This document shows positions 1 to 12,130 of a stretch of 64,000 nt of DNA, one piece after another. Each line of letters begins with the position of its first letter. Within the stretch, counting starts at the first letter, position 1. The notes under the pieces are model-generated. The model was given only the letters and a program-made list of their open reading frames with translations. It was not told the DNA's origin and made no database searches. Origin of the DNA: Chimonanthus salicifolius (Eukaryota > Streptophyta > Magnoliopsida > Laurales > Calycanthaceae); the NCBI GenBank assembly GCA_013350335.1, contig CM023542.1, forward strand, positions 3,588,025 through 3,652,024. Reading direction: 5' to 3'. The position numbers were made by a program, and so were the translations under genes.

Positions 1-2283
1 GGTTACTTGGATAAGAACCAAGTGATGTTGTGGTGATACAGGAGGGTTAAGACATGTGAATGGGTGGAAATGATTTTATGGGGGTTGATGATCAACATTT
101 TTAGGGTCTCATTTTTCACGTTTTTTGGAGACCTAACTAGTTGAGCACTCATATCTGAAAATCACTAGTCATCTTCGTTGCTATCAAGATCTCACTTTTG
201 ATTTTCTTTCAAGTGGATTATTTGTTTTCTTCTCATTCTTCTTCTTGGGGAAGCTAGAGACTGTGGCTTGAATGTTTATTACTTTTGTTTTTCTTGATAA
301 GAAAAACATTGAAAAGGGTTAACACTGAATTAAAGCCAATGACAAAAGACCTCACTTCTGTAATTTGGGGGGTTTTTTGCGAACAACCTTTTTTTTTCAC
401 TTTTTCCTTTCAATTTCAGGTCAATGTATTAGGCCTCAAAGCCATGGGTCTACATAATTATTTCAAATTCTAGACTCAATTTTAATTTATAAAACAAGGT
501 AAAATACTGAAAATTTGTTTTATTGCTTAGTGGTTTGGATAACATTTGAATAATATGCATTATAATTGATTGATCAATATCTCTTATTAAGTCATATTCA
601 TTAACATTGATAATATGGTATTGGGTGCGAATAGGGTAATGTGCAGACTGTGCAGAAGTGATACATGAAAAAGATCATAAGTTCTTACAAAAGTAATGTA
701 GGCTTAGGACAAATAAATTGTCGAAAACCCGATTAATATGCGGAAGCTTAATCACAACTCTATAAACAAGATCCCAACGCCTATGAGCTTGCAAACTGAT
801 TGGGCCTGAAACACCAACTGCAATCCGTGGGACTGAATATCAGTCCACAGACCGTCTGAAACACTGGGCTGCTCTTGGCCCTGTGTAGGCCTAATCTGAA
901 ACACTGCTAGCTCTGGTATTTGCTTCGTCAGAACTCAGCAGAAGACGCCTGTCCAATTAATGGAGTTGTGGCGTTCGAAACTTCAATAAACCGGCAGAAA
1001 TTCCTACTTCTGAAAACCTCGCTTCTTCCCCGACGCGATTCAGATTCATCTGTCGGGCCTGGCTGGATTTTCCAGCAACGATGCTAGTTGCAGAGGAATC
1101 TCCAACGAAAATCTATCGTGGGCTGATAACCCAGAACTAGGTCTGGCTTAACCAAAATCCTGCAACTTATTGCAGCTCTTATTTTCCAAAAGAATCTGCC
1201 TTATTGCAGAGTCTTCCAACGAATCTGCACTTGCAGTATTCGATCCCGCAAATCTGCAATTTGCAGCACTCAAATCGTCACAAAACAGTCCTTCGTTTTG
1301 TACTTGAATCTTCACAAAACAGTCCTTCGTTTTGCTAAACACAAAAACTGAATTTTATTAATCAAAATCATCTCCTAGAATCAATGATTACATCTCCTTA
1401 TATAGAGAAATCTGAAAGCCTCTCCGAGGGAGCCTACCCTCTCCACTTCTAAATAAGAAATTACCAACTTGGAAACAAAACAATTACTAATCCTAGCATT
1501 ACTCGACCAAGGCTTAATCCTAATCTAATATAGCCAGATTCTAAAACAATTAGGAAACTAACCACTTTTGAAATTGAAAAAAAGAAAAAGAAAAGAAAGA
1601 TAACTATTCCTAAAACAAATAGGATTCAGGTGCTGCCCCTAAAGTGTCCAAGCGTGTGTAGTTTGTTGAACTGTGAGCAGCTTGTTGGGTCTCAATTTGA
1701 GCCCACTTGTTCTCAGTTGGGCTTTGGCTTGATTAGGCTTGAAATTCCGCCAGGATCGAAAATGAAATTTTGATCTTTTGACTCGAGACCCGAACTTGCT
1801 AATTTGATAATGTACCCGCCCGGGTCAAATTAAAATGTTGATTACGTCCACATATGTCCGCATCAAAAAGTTTAGATTTACTTATTATATCTTTATATGA
1901 TGACTCAACTCCATGTAAAAAATATGACGAGTCCTTAAATTTGAACTTCATGCAATGTTGTTTTCATGTTCTATTTTTGTGGCATTTTCAGATTTTTTCC
2001 CCTCTGAAAGAGTTGTGTGACTCTGTCGAGTCAGACAATTACTTTGTGGCTTGCAAATCAGCTTAGTAACAGTCTGTACTGAGTCTCAGCCCTTTGTTCA
2101 TTTATTTATTCATTATTATTATCATTATCTTTGGGGTGGGGAATGTTCTCTTCCAAATAATCTAGAGGCCTAAGGTGAGCTTTTACTTGCGTCGTCAAAT
2201 ATGTGGTTATTTTATTCGAGATATCATTAAAATTTTGAATTTACAAGTCCCTTTCTTATGTTAGAGATGTAATTTTGTTACAG
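1..2283. other. Upstream/intron DNA of the serine decarboxylase gene
   Basis: No exon is recognised here. An acceptor (ttacag) ends at 2283, so this stretch is intron, at least next to that site. The expected upstream coding part of a plant serine decarboxylase (the N-terminal arm just before the [11 protein letters not shown] block) could not be found in any frame, so it probably lies left of the window. The first 600 bases are AT-rich with no recognisable element. About 640-1850 looks like an LTR-type insertion and is listed separately. Confidence 0.5.
640..1850 (-). mobile_element. LTR-like insertion in the serine decarboxylase intron
   Basis: Read on the minus strand, this has LTR-like promoter and polyadenylation spacing: a TATA-type box (ctatataagg, near 1395-1404), then an AATAAAA signal about 45 bases further on (near 1352-1358). 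A 23-bp direct repeat (tcacaaaacagtccttcg...) follows at 1278-1300 and 1312-1334. The sequence is less AT-rich than its flanks. I could not fix its ends or a 5-bp target duplication, and there are no coding remnants, so solo LTR or miniature LTR element are both possible. The coordinates are approximate. Confidence 0.4.
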
Positions 2284-3777
2284 GGTACCCTTATAATCTA
2301 GATTTCGATTATGGTGCTCTGGCACAGCTGCAGCATTTCTCTATCAACAACCTTGGTGATCCTTTCATTCGAAAGCAACTATGGTGTTCATTCCAGGCAA
2401 TTTGAGGTAGGGGTGCTAGACTGGTTTGCACGTCTTTGGGAATTAGAAAAGAACGAATACTGGGGGTACATCACAAATTGCGGTACAGAAGGCAATCTGC
2501 ACGGTATCCTTGTTGGGTTAGTAACCTTGTGCTTTTAGCCATGTGCAGTTGTTAGCATTTTCGGGTTAATGAGTATTTGATGGAAAAAGAACTATCAGGA
2601 TCCATCTGTCACGTTGAGTACAATCTGCAATGACAGAAATATAATTGTTGCCTATTTGATTATGTAGGAGGGAAGTATTTCCAGATGGAATTTTATATGC
2701 TTCACGAGAATCCCACTACTCCGTCTTTAAGGCGGCACGGATGTATCGAATGGAATGTGTGAAGGTTGCCACTCTGGTCTCTGGCGAGATAGATTGTGCA
2801 GATTTCAGAACTAAACTCCTTCAGAACAGAGACAAGCCAGCCATAATAAATGTTAACATTGGTGAGTCCACATTTTATGCATTCCTTAACTCTGCTTTCC
2901 TATAATGATCATGATTCTTATTTTGTTTTCTAACATGTTTCAGGAACAACGGTGAAGGGAGCTGTTGATGATCTTGATTTGGTCATAAAAACCCTCGAAG
3001 ATACTGGATTCAAACATGATCAGTTTTACATTCACTGTGATGGTGCTCTGTTTGGATTGATGATGCCTTTTGTCAAACGGGTATGTCCACCTTTTTGTTT
3101 GCTGTCCCATTTTATTGAGTTTTGATTTTATTTTCACACTTGGACTCATTTTTTGTATCCTGAAAATTTATCATTTTTACCCGTTTGTGCTTATTCTTGT
3201 TTCTTTACAGGCACCAAAGGTCACATTTAAGAAGCCAATCGGAAGTGTGAGTGTTTCGGGTCACAAGTTTGTGGGATGCCCAATGCCTTGTGGTGTGCAG
3301 ATAACAAGATTGGAGCACATTAATGCTCTCTCAAGGAATGTTGAGTATCTTGCTTCAAGGGATGCCACTATCATGGGTAGCCGAAATGGCCATGCTCCGA
3401 TTTTCCTATGGTACACCCTGAACCGAAAAGGATACCAAGGATTCCGGAAAGAAGTCCAAAAGTGCCTTCGAAATGCACATTACTTGAAGGGTTGCCTCCG
3501 AGCTGCTGGGATTGGTGCCATGCTTAATGAGCTAAGTAGCACCGTTGTGTTTGAGCGTCCACAAGATGAGGAGTTTGTCCGCCGATGGCAACTTGCCTGC
3601 CAGGGGAACATAGCTCATGTGGTGGTGATGCCCAACATTGACATTGAGAAGCTTGATAACTTTATGAATGAACTGATCCAGAAGCGTTCGAGTTGGTTGC
3701 AGGATGGGAAGCTAGAAACTCCTTGTATTGCAGCAGATGTTGGAGAAGAGAACTGCGCTTGTGGTCTGCATAAATGA
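2284..3777 (+). CDS. SDC: Serine decarboxylase (group II PLP decarboxylase), 3' four exons, frameshifted
   Basis: Plant serine decarboxylase makes ethanolamine from serine for phosphatidylethanolamine and choline synthesis, and is annotated as histidine decarboxylase-like. Visible exons are 2284-2516, 2668-2861, 2944-3080 and 3211-3777, all with GT-AG borders and matching phases. They encode the blocks [73 protein letters not shown] and the PLP-lysine motif [13 protein letters not shown], ending in the usual Cys-rich tail NCACGLHK. The 5' coding exon is absent from the window. In the first visible exon the reading frame shifts by +1 at about 2370: the GYPYN...GDPFI segment and the ESNYGVHS segment are in different frames, explained by one extra C in cattcgaaag. 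Everything downstream is intact, so this is a young pseudogene or a base-call error. Its 3' end faces the P450 gene about 600 bases away. Confidence 0.9.
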
Positions 3778-4374
3778 GGCCTTCTTTTGTACTGAACTAG
3801 CATTTTTCTGTTGTTTGTGGTAGCAAGTCATTGGATATTTGATAGTTAGCACAAAAGTGATTCTCTGCAGAAGATTGTAGTTACTCTCAGCACCCTGAAA
3901 ATTTCTATCCTTTGAGATACCCCAGGTGCTCATGATGCATGGTGTATTGTCAGAGATGATACACTACTGATATTGGTTCTAAATACTCTGGTTGATCATG
4001 TTTTATGCTTTAATAAGAGGTTAACCCATATTATTACTGTTTTTTAAAATAGTAAATTCATAGTAATTATTTTACTTTCACGACAAACATTTGTAGAAGG
4101 AATACGAAACGCCTTTCTGTCAAGAATTTATGGAACTTCAAAAAAACTACCTCATTTTATTATTTGAAAGAAAATACACAGCATTGAAACTAAACATTTC
4201 CAATAACAACTTACAAAACTAACTATGAATGATAATGCCATGAACATGACATCCAAGTATATGTCCATGTCCTTAATTTTGGTTGATGGATGTTGTATCC
4301 ATGTTTTCCATCTTGTCCGAACGTCTGCACTTCTGTCTGCATATTGTGGCACTTTTACTTTTCATATTCCTGCT
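3778..4374. other. Convergent intergenic spacer with 3' untranslated regions
   Basis: About 600 bases lie between the stop codon of the serine decarboxylase gene (+) and the stop codon of the P450 gene (-), so both 3' UTRs and terminators must be here. No gene, repeat or transposon is recognised. Long open frames here are on non-coding strands and match nothing. Confidence 0.6.
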
Positions 4375-7300
4375 TCATGGGAATGTCACAGGCTCAACTA
4401 CAATTGGGCATTTGTTCTTTGGCATGCGAACAAGCGTTGGCTGGACCCAGTCATTTTTCTCCAAAATCTTCCACCTGTGATTGAGGCAACTTTGTTATTA
4501 TTGAAAGTCTTTGTAGGTATTTTTTTCGTTTGAAGCTCTCTCTCTCTCTCTCAGGTTTGTTTTGTTTTTGCTCTTACTTGTATCTGCAGACAAGATGATG
4601 GATAAAAACAGATATTTCCAATTTGGCCAAGTTGATTCCTGGGCACATGCGTGGTCCACTGCCAAATCCAAGGAAGCTGAGGGGTTTCAGGGGTTTCTAC
4701 AATGAGACGAGGTGTTAGTAGCTAGCAATACGCATTGACCAACATAGAAGTTGACAGACTGGCATATACTTACATCAAATCTGGATGGATCAAATTTTTC
4801 TGGGTCAGCAAAAACGTCTGGATCGTTATGGATGGAAACCACATCTAAGTTTACTGACCAGCCTTTTTCGATATTGTATCCTGTGAAAATGTCAAATGCT
4901 TTGGTTTTAGTTCCAGAAGCACTGGTGAACTGAGAATCACGTAATTTGTAGCTAAAGTGCATACCATCTATTTCAAAATCTTGAGCTGCTTTTCTTGAAA
5001 ACCAAGGTAGGATCGTAGCCTTCCGAAGAGTTTCACTGATCACCTGTGCTTCAAAATGGACTGGAGAGAAATCATGAGATTTTGATGATAAGAATCTTGT
5101 GAACAGAGTTAAGAACTCACTTTATTGGTATAAGGCATGTTATTGATTTCGGACCATGTGAGATGTGATTCACCATGTCTGCTTTCTTGAAGTTCCCTGT
5201 GTTCATCCTGTAAATCCATCTTAGAACCCAGTGCATGTAATCAATGATCATGTCAATTGGTCACATGTTATCAAGTTTATATTACCCTGAGGTTTTGCAA
5301 AACAGTGGGATTTTCTTCCAGGAATTTGATGAGCCATGTCAGAGCTGCAGTTGTGGTATCATGTCCAGCAACCAACAGAGTTAATATATTATCCTTAAGC
5401 TGTGAATCAGTGAGTTTGTCTTCCTCATCTTCAACTCCTGCTTCTCTGCTGTGCTTTTTCAATAGGGACTGCAAGAAATCAAATTTGAAATCCTCGCCAT
5501 TTCTTCTTCTGCAAATTATTGAGTCTAACATCGCATACATCCGATCCCTTGCCTGCTCAATTCAGATTTTGTGGTTAGATATGGCTCTTTAGAAGTGCTG
5601 CCCATGTTTATGTCAAATAAAGTGCTTTCATTTTTAAAATGCCCGCTCTCTCTGTCTTCTCATGGATCAAGTCAAAGATGTCGCTCTGAAATTTTACTGT
5701 ACTGTCTTCTAAACTCTTTTGGATATTCCTGCTATTTCACACTTAAGGTGCCAGTCTGTTTGGATGGTCTGTGTCCCTCAAACTTAATCCTAGTTTGCCA
5801 CATAGCCTTTGCAGTTGGCTGTTATCATTTCATAAATTTGCAAACATGGTGGTGTTTGATAAAGATAGCTTCTGTTCTTAGAGGGGAAGTCATGATTCTT
5901 TTCTTCAGAATATACATCCCGATGCACAAAATGGTTATGGGGAAATTATTTGGTTTCTTTTCTTTGAAATATGCTGAGGCCTTGATTCTTTGACTTCTCT
6001 AACTAGGGAATCTATTATGAGAAATCCTTAAATGAGTGGTAACACTTGAATGACTGTTTAGATATATTGACCTTGATGTTTGAGTTATGGCTAATGGATT
6101 TGGACACCATGTTTTTCGATAGATGAGACACCACCCTCGTCTTTCACCATGAAGTGACTTCTCCTCTTCAAAGAACATGGTATCAATATCAGTGCCTTTA
6201 GCTTTAAAATTTATCATCTATGGGTTAGTGAGTTCTATTTTCTAGGAAATGTCCTTTTCTAATACTTATGGGAATGTGGACACACGTTGATGCTTCTAAA
6301 AGGATGAAACTTAATTTCCTTAATCTTCTTATATACAGTAGCATTTTGTCATAGTGCTGAGTAAATGATGTTATTATGGACATGAAAAATGCTTGTATTG
6401 ATGTAGTGGAGAAGTGATCTCAAATCATCATATCCTATACAATCATGATCATGACAAGGTGGTCATTTCATGACTATTTTGGCTTTTATTTCTTTGATAC
6501 TTCTAGTGAAACCGAATTCATTGGATTTTGGAAAGCAAAGATGCAAACGAGGATGGTTACTGTGTGGTAATATTTATTACCTTGATGCCTCTGTAGAAAG
6601 CAAATCCTGGAAGTTTTATTGGCAGGCATGCAAAAGAGGAAGATATGAGTTTGAAGTTGGCTCGGAACTTTTCCTGCTCCTCTCCTGATGGTTCCAAACT
6701 CATTATCATATTGCCTATTACTTTCAGAGTGAACTGCAAAACAATTGGTTCAGACACCTCTCTTAGAACAAGTGTGGCTAGTTCAGAAGTTTCAACAACA
6801 TGAATCATTTTCAACTTACTGTAGAAGCTTCCTCAAGGACCATGACCGTTCGTCCGGGCCATTGCTCTAATGTCTCAATGGCCAGGTTGTTTATAAACTG
6901 AAAGTATTTCTTCAGCCCATCAATTGATAGTGGCTCAGCAATCAGCCGCCTAATCCGCTTGTGTGCTTCTCCAGTGGTCTGAAGTAAGCTGGTGGGGCCC
7001 AGTACCTGCTGCCCTGTGTAGAACAGGTTTAAGCTTACAATCCCATCTTTTCCTGAGAGCAAGATCTTACTGGCTTCTCTCCCTGTCATGAACAAGGTAA
7101 ACCTCCCCAGTACACTTGATTTGAAGACCTTCCCGTACCTGATAAAAAAAAAAAAAAAAACAGGAAGAGAAAAAAAATGCTTATCAGCATTGGCTATTTG
7201 ATTTAGAGAAAGGACTATATACGTTGTTCCAGTACTGCAAGTCATAACCCAGAGCATGTGATCTGTTTCTCATCAAGGGAAAGTTGTAAACCATAGAAAG

Positions 7301-7776
7301 ATACATGCTTCCTTAACAACAATGGCCTGATCATCACTTGAATCAAATTTATATTCACAGTTGATTGAACTTGTCACCTTTATCTATGTTAAAATTATAA
7401 GAGTGATGTTTGAAAAAATTGGCTTTATTCCATGAGTGAATATCAGTATGATCTGAGTGATGTTAAAGGCCATTTGCAAAGTGGGTCGCTCATGAATCCT
7501 CAGTCATTTTACTGCTAGTATCTGTTTGTGTTTTCCTCACCTGGACTGTCTCTTTTTGATGAAGCTGTAAATCCCAGATGGATTCGAAAATGCCGAAATG
7601 AAATCGAAGCTCTCGCCTATGATAGGCCAGCCCATGCTACCTGGGATTTTAGTCATCTTTCTTGAAGACCCCCATGAGCGAAAGTATACGAAAACCAAGG
7701 TGATCACAGCAAGGAGAATCAACATCTGTAAACCATTCGGCTCCATTGCATGCCTTAAGAGGTCTAATACCATCAT
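4375..7776 (-). CDS. CYP722A: Cytochrome P450, CYP722A type (CYP85 clan)
   Basis: Complete gene of nine exons, read from high to low coordinates: 7776-7541, 7138-6820, 6733-6581, 5552-5286, 5207-5121, 5043-4965, 4880-4774, 4696-4578, 4474-4375. The joined frame is 1467 nt (488 residues) with no stop or shift, and every border is GT-AG. Motifs: N-terminal membrane anchor ([17 protein letters not shown]), proline-rich hinge [15 protein letters not shown]-helix AGHDTTT (about residues 298-304), ETLR of the K-helix (358-361), DPSRFD (411-416) and the haem loop [10 protein letters not shown] with Cys about 434. The block [20 protein letters not shown] is characteristic of CYP722A/B. CYP722 enzymes act on carlactonoic acid in strigolactone metabolism; CYP722A members have been reported to hydroxylate it. 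That activity is inferred from family only. ATGs at 7776, 7773 and 7746 are all possible starts; I use the first. A (TC)n tract lies in the intron between exons 8 and 9, near 4535. Confidence 0.93.
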
Positions 7777-8968
7777 CTGGAGGTAAGAAGATCGGTATTT
7801 ATCAGTTTTCTAGCTGAATTGATATTGTTTATTATTTATGTCTCTATTGTGATGACTAGTAATGACATCTGCTTGGTTATTTACTTTGTGGTTGACGGCA
7901 TCAGATTGGGTTGAATCTGATGGAATTGTATGCTTTGTCTAATTTATGCACTGGAGAACTTCGTTAAACACAATGAGATCTAATTTGTTTTTAACAGCCT
8001 GCTTCGTTCATCTGTTATATCTTATTTGTTTGTTCTTCTGTTTTTATCCATGCATTTTACTTCTTTTCTCTTTGTTGTGTTCTTGGAACAAATAATTGCA
8101 TTGGAGATGTCATCATTGACGTTGCTATCCTTTTTGTTTTACTTCTCCTTCAGTGATATCCAAGGTAGGTGAATTTGTTTTGATGTTTGACAAATACTAT
8201 GTCTAGATGAACCAAATTGTAGGGCTGTCTATTGATACTGATAGATTCAGACCCATCAAGATTAGTCTAGTGGTTGAAACACAAAACTTCAGGATTAAAG
8301 TCTTGAGTTAATCTTTGGTAACTTCAATGAAGGGCCACTCTTTATGAGATTTGTACATAGTAAAGTCCAAACGTTTCAACCCAGCATATGTGTAGGGAGA
8401 CATGCATATACCTCGAAAGACTAGTGGAGCGAGACATCTAGACACTTTCAATCATAAAAGAAAAAAAAAAATCTGTCAGAGTCTACTCTGATTTTGAGTC
8501 TAGCATCTGATTGAGCCTTGCTCTGCCTGATATATATAAATAATATATTTAATCTAGAAGATTGTAATTTATAAGTTAATGAATGATGGCAATGAAACTT
8601 TTATTGAAGATTCTCTAACAAGATTTTTATCAAATGAATTAATTATGAGCTGTACCTAGTCAAAGTCACGAATGTGTTTGATAGGTGATTACATAGATAA
8701 GAGTGTATCTTGTTTCACCACCAATAATAATCTAAGTAGGCTATCCTTTTAACTTTCAATGATTTGAAGTTATTGATTTTTAAAAATTTAAGATTAGAAA
8801 ATAAGATGATTAAATGAGTTAAAACTTCATAGTTCGTACACATCTATTTATGAACTTTTTTTTTATCACACTCAATTATCTGAGGTTCATGCAGGAAGCC
8901 AAGCTCTTTTAAAATATGAGTCCTTGGATCTTTATTATGGTTACTGCATTTGTTTCTTGGCCTTTGCA
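7777..8968. other. Upstream region of the P450 gene
   Basis: AT-rich non-coding DNA. On the minus strand this contains the CYP722A promoter, but no convincing TATA box at the right distance was seen. About 8255-8472 has SINE-like character: a tRNA-like start (attagtctagtggttgaaac) and an A11 run at the end, but no clear target duplication. Confidence 0.45.
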
Positions 8969-8976
8969 TTCATGGG

Positions 8977-10084
8977 TAGGCCGGCCTTAAGATTTTGGGG
9001 GCCCTAGGCACAGGCCCGTTCAGGGGCCCTTGAGATTATGAATAATTTCTAATTTCTTAGAATTAGACTTGGAGGCCCAAGTCACATAATTTCTAACTTG
9101 GGGACAATTTCTAATTTTTTGAAATTAGACCTTCAACTTTAAGACAAAATCTTTAAAATTAAAAAATAATTAAAATGAACTAAAATTGAAAGGTTAAAAA
9201 ATAATAGAACATTGCACCATGAACATATGAGACTATGAGAATTGAAAGGTTGCAATTTCCTCTATAACTCTATCAAATCAATAAAAATCTCTAAATTAAA
9301 AGTCACAGTTTGATCTACATTGAGGAAATATATTGGTAGAATTGAATTGAGATGCATCGTAATATACAATGAATTAAAAACCCTTATAATGTAAATGATT
9401 GTGAAAGGGTAAAATTGAAAAATAGAATAATTTTTAAAAACAATAATAATATATGACACAAGTATCCTTATTTTCAATTTTAATTGAAAGACGAATAACT
9501 GAGCAAGCCATACGAGAGAGAACATTGAGATAAAAAATGGAATAGAAATTCTCAATTTAGGCATTTTTCAATTATTTCTTGCAATCTTAATGATGAAATG
9601 AATGGTATATTTTGAAATAAACTTTGAATATTTTGCTTAATCCAAATAAAAAACCACAACATATTTATACTTTAAAAATGTCTTTTATCCTTTTATAAAA
9701 TCTTTTCTCATTTTATTCCAATTCATCTTACAACTTTAATCTCAGATTTACCTCCTACAATTTTCAAAATTTCTCTTTTCTCCTCATTGTTCAGCTTTGT
9801 TGCCTTTGAAAAAAAAAATAAAGCCCGAAACTAAAGAAACTATCCTTTCCCATTCCTTGCCACAAAAGAGGACAGAGAAAGAAACCCAGCAAGAGAAATC
9901 TAAATTCCAATTTCATAGAAACCCACTCCTCTTCTCAGTTCTTTTCCTTACTTCACTTATTCTCTTCCTCTTGCAACCCCTACATTCCAAGACCTTTTTT
10001 TAACAGAGTGTGGGCCTTTTTTTGAGTGAGGCCACCCCTGCTCAGGGCCCTGGACTACTTCGCCTATGGCTAGGGCCGGGCCTG
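8977..10084. mobile_element. Non-autonomous hAT-like element, 1.1 kb, 8-bp TSD
   Basis: A perfect 8-bp duplication TTCATGGG lies at 8969-8976 and 10085-10092. The element ends are TAGGCCGGCCTTAAG (left) and, reverse-complemented, CAGGCCCGGCCCTAGC (right): short imperfect inverted ends of hAT type. Next to the left end is the motif GGGGGCCCTAGGC, shared with the shorter elements at 16341 and 30932. The interior is AT-rich and encodes no transposase; open frames of about 100 and 68 codons match nothing. Only 46 bases separate it from the next hAT element. Confidence 0.85.
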
Positions 10085-10622
10085 TTCATGGGTAGTTTTT
10101 TTATGATTGAAGGTGTCCATGTATCTCATCCAGGGGTCAAAATATCGGCCGATACGTATAGTATCGGCCGTACAAAAAAAAATTCGGCCGATATGACCGA
10201 ATTTTTGACCGAATTATCGGTCATCATATCGGCCGAATTTTAAAAATTCGGTTTTTTGTTTTTTTTTTTTTTAAAAAAGGCTTTTTTTTTATAATAAATA
10301 TCGGCCGAGATGACCGATATATCGGTCCAAATCTCGGCCGCATCTGGGCCGAATTTGGGCCGAATTGGCCGTTTTTTCTCAAAAAAAAGAGTAAAACTCG
10401 GGCCTGGGCCCAACTCAAGTCCGGCGATATTTTGACGATATATCGGACAATATCTCATGTCCGATATATCGGGTGAGATCTCGGACGAGATCTCACCTGT
10501 CAACCAAATTCTCCCCCTCACATCTCTGTGTACGGCGGACTGCAGAATTCGGTTGGTCCGGCATACGTGAATATTTTTTTTTTTTTTTAAATCTGAAAAA
10601 TCGACCCAGTCCAATTTTTTTC

Positions 10623-10630
10623 TATAAATA
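10623..10630 (+). promoter_or_regulatory. TATA box inside the 2.3-kb hAT element
   Basis: TATAAATA in the context tctataaataccattcacc. It is followed by about 190 bases resembling a plant 5' UTR, with C-rich start-site-like sequence near 10650, and then the GTAAGT donor at 10818. Placement is by motif only; no transcript evidence is available. Confidence 0.5.
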
Positions 10631-11129
10631 CCATTCACCTACATCTCAAATTTCACACCTTATTTTCAAGGAGAAAACCAGATTTTACTATTTCTCTTCC
10701 AAAAAAATTTCACTCTTCATTACTTGATTTAACTAAGTTCTAAACGACCCGGATTTGTTTGAAACCGAACGATCCAGACCGTTCAAAGGTTTCTTCATTT
10801 ATAGATCTACTGATCTTGTAAGTTTTGTAATTTATTTCGATTTATCTGTATTTTATTTTAACTTTTTTAGCCAAAAATAACATAAAAGTGTTATAAAAAG
10901 TTAAAAAATGCTTGAAGTTAAATAAGATATGTAGTAAATAAAAGCTTTATATAGGTATTATAATTTTTTTCCATCTGAATGTATCTGTAGTTATTTTTTG
11001 TGTACTTTGTTAGTTACTATTTTTTTTCATTTATTTATTTCTTTTTGTTAACTATTTCAACATAAAATAGCATAAATGAAAAAAAAGTTAGAAAATGATA
11101 ATACCTATAAAATAATAGATGAAAATTTT

Positions 11130-12130
11130 TCATTTGCTCTTATTTACTGTTACTAACATGTCAAAATTTACAGCAACATTTTTTACATTCACTTACTCTT
11201 TATTTTAATTATTTCATCATTAACTATGGATTATGACATATAAATGTTAGTAAATGGTAAAACCTATAAAATAATACATGAAATTTTTTTATTTGCTGTT
11301 ATTTAATGTATACTAACTTCTTTTACAGGGATGTAATTTTTTCCTTTTATTTTCTTTCTTTTTGTAATTATTTCATTATTATCTATGGACTATGACATAT
11401 AAATGTTAGAAAATGGTAAAACCTATAAAATAATACATGAATTTTTTTTATTTGCTGTTATTTACTGTATACTAACTTCTTTTACAGGGATGCAATTTTT
11501 TCCTTTTATTTTCTTTCTTTTTGTAATTATTTCATTATTAACTATGGATTATGACATATAAATGTTAGTAAATGGTAAGACCTATAAAATAACTAATAAT
11601 TTTTTTTTTTTGCTGTTATTTACTGTATACTAACTTCTTTTACAGGGATGAAATTTTTTCCTTTTATTTTCTTTCTTTTTGTAATTATTTCATTATTATC
11701 TATGGACTATGACATATAAATGTTAGAAAATGGTAAAACCTATAAAATAAGACATAAATTTTTTTTATTTGCTGTTATTTAATGTATACTAATGTCTTTT
11801 ACAGGGATGAAATTTTTCCTTTTATTTACTTTCCTTTTGTAATTATTTCAATATTATTTATGAACTATGACATATAAATTTTAGAAAATAGTAAAACTTA
11901 TAAAATAATACATGAATTTTTTTTATTTGCTGTTATTTAATGTATACTAACTTCTTTTACAGGGATGTAAATTTTTCCTTTTATTTTCTTTCTTTTTGTA
12001 ATTATTTCATTATTAACTATGGATTATGACATATAAATGTTAGTAAATGGTAAAACCTATAAAATAATAAATGAAATTTTTTTATTTGCTGTTATTTACT
12101 ATATACTAACTTCTTTTACAGGGATGTAAT
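11130..12130 (+). repeat. Tandem array, 158-159 bp unit, with repeated 3' splice-site signal
   Basis: The marker ttttacaggg recurs at 11321, 11480, 11638, 11797, 11955 and 12114, giving spacings of 159, 158, 159, 158 and 159. A degenerate unit precedes the first. Each unit contains a TACTAAC-type branch point (variant in one copy), a pyrimidine-rich stretch, TTTTACAG, then about 85-90 AT-rich bases ending in ATG or AAATG before GTAAAAC or GTAAGAC, and about 70 bases to the next acceptor. The units are very similar, so the array is young or homogenised. It sits inside the 10131-12407 hAT element. Confidence 0.85.

Noticed and set aside
3615..3933. Two minus-strand open frames (62 and 73 codons) over the last serine decarboxylase exon
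   Set aside because: Antisense shadows of a strongly conserved coding exon; no family resemblance.
4225..4533. Plus-strand open frame of 102 codons
   Set aside because: It overlaps the last P450 exon in antisense; the minus strand gives a perfect family match there.
11130..12130. Centromeric-type satellite
   Set aside because: The period (158-159 bp) is suggestive, but there are only about six copies, confined inside a transposon with its own target duplication.
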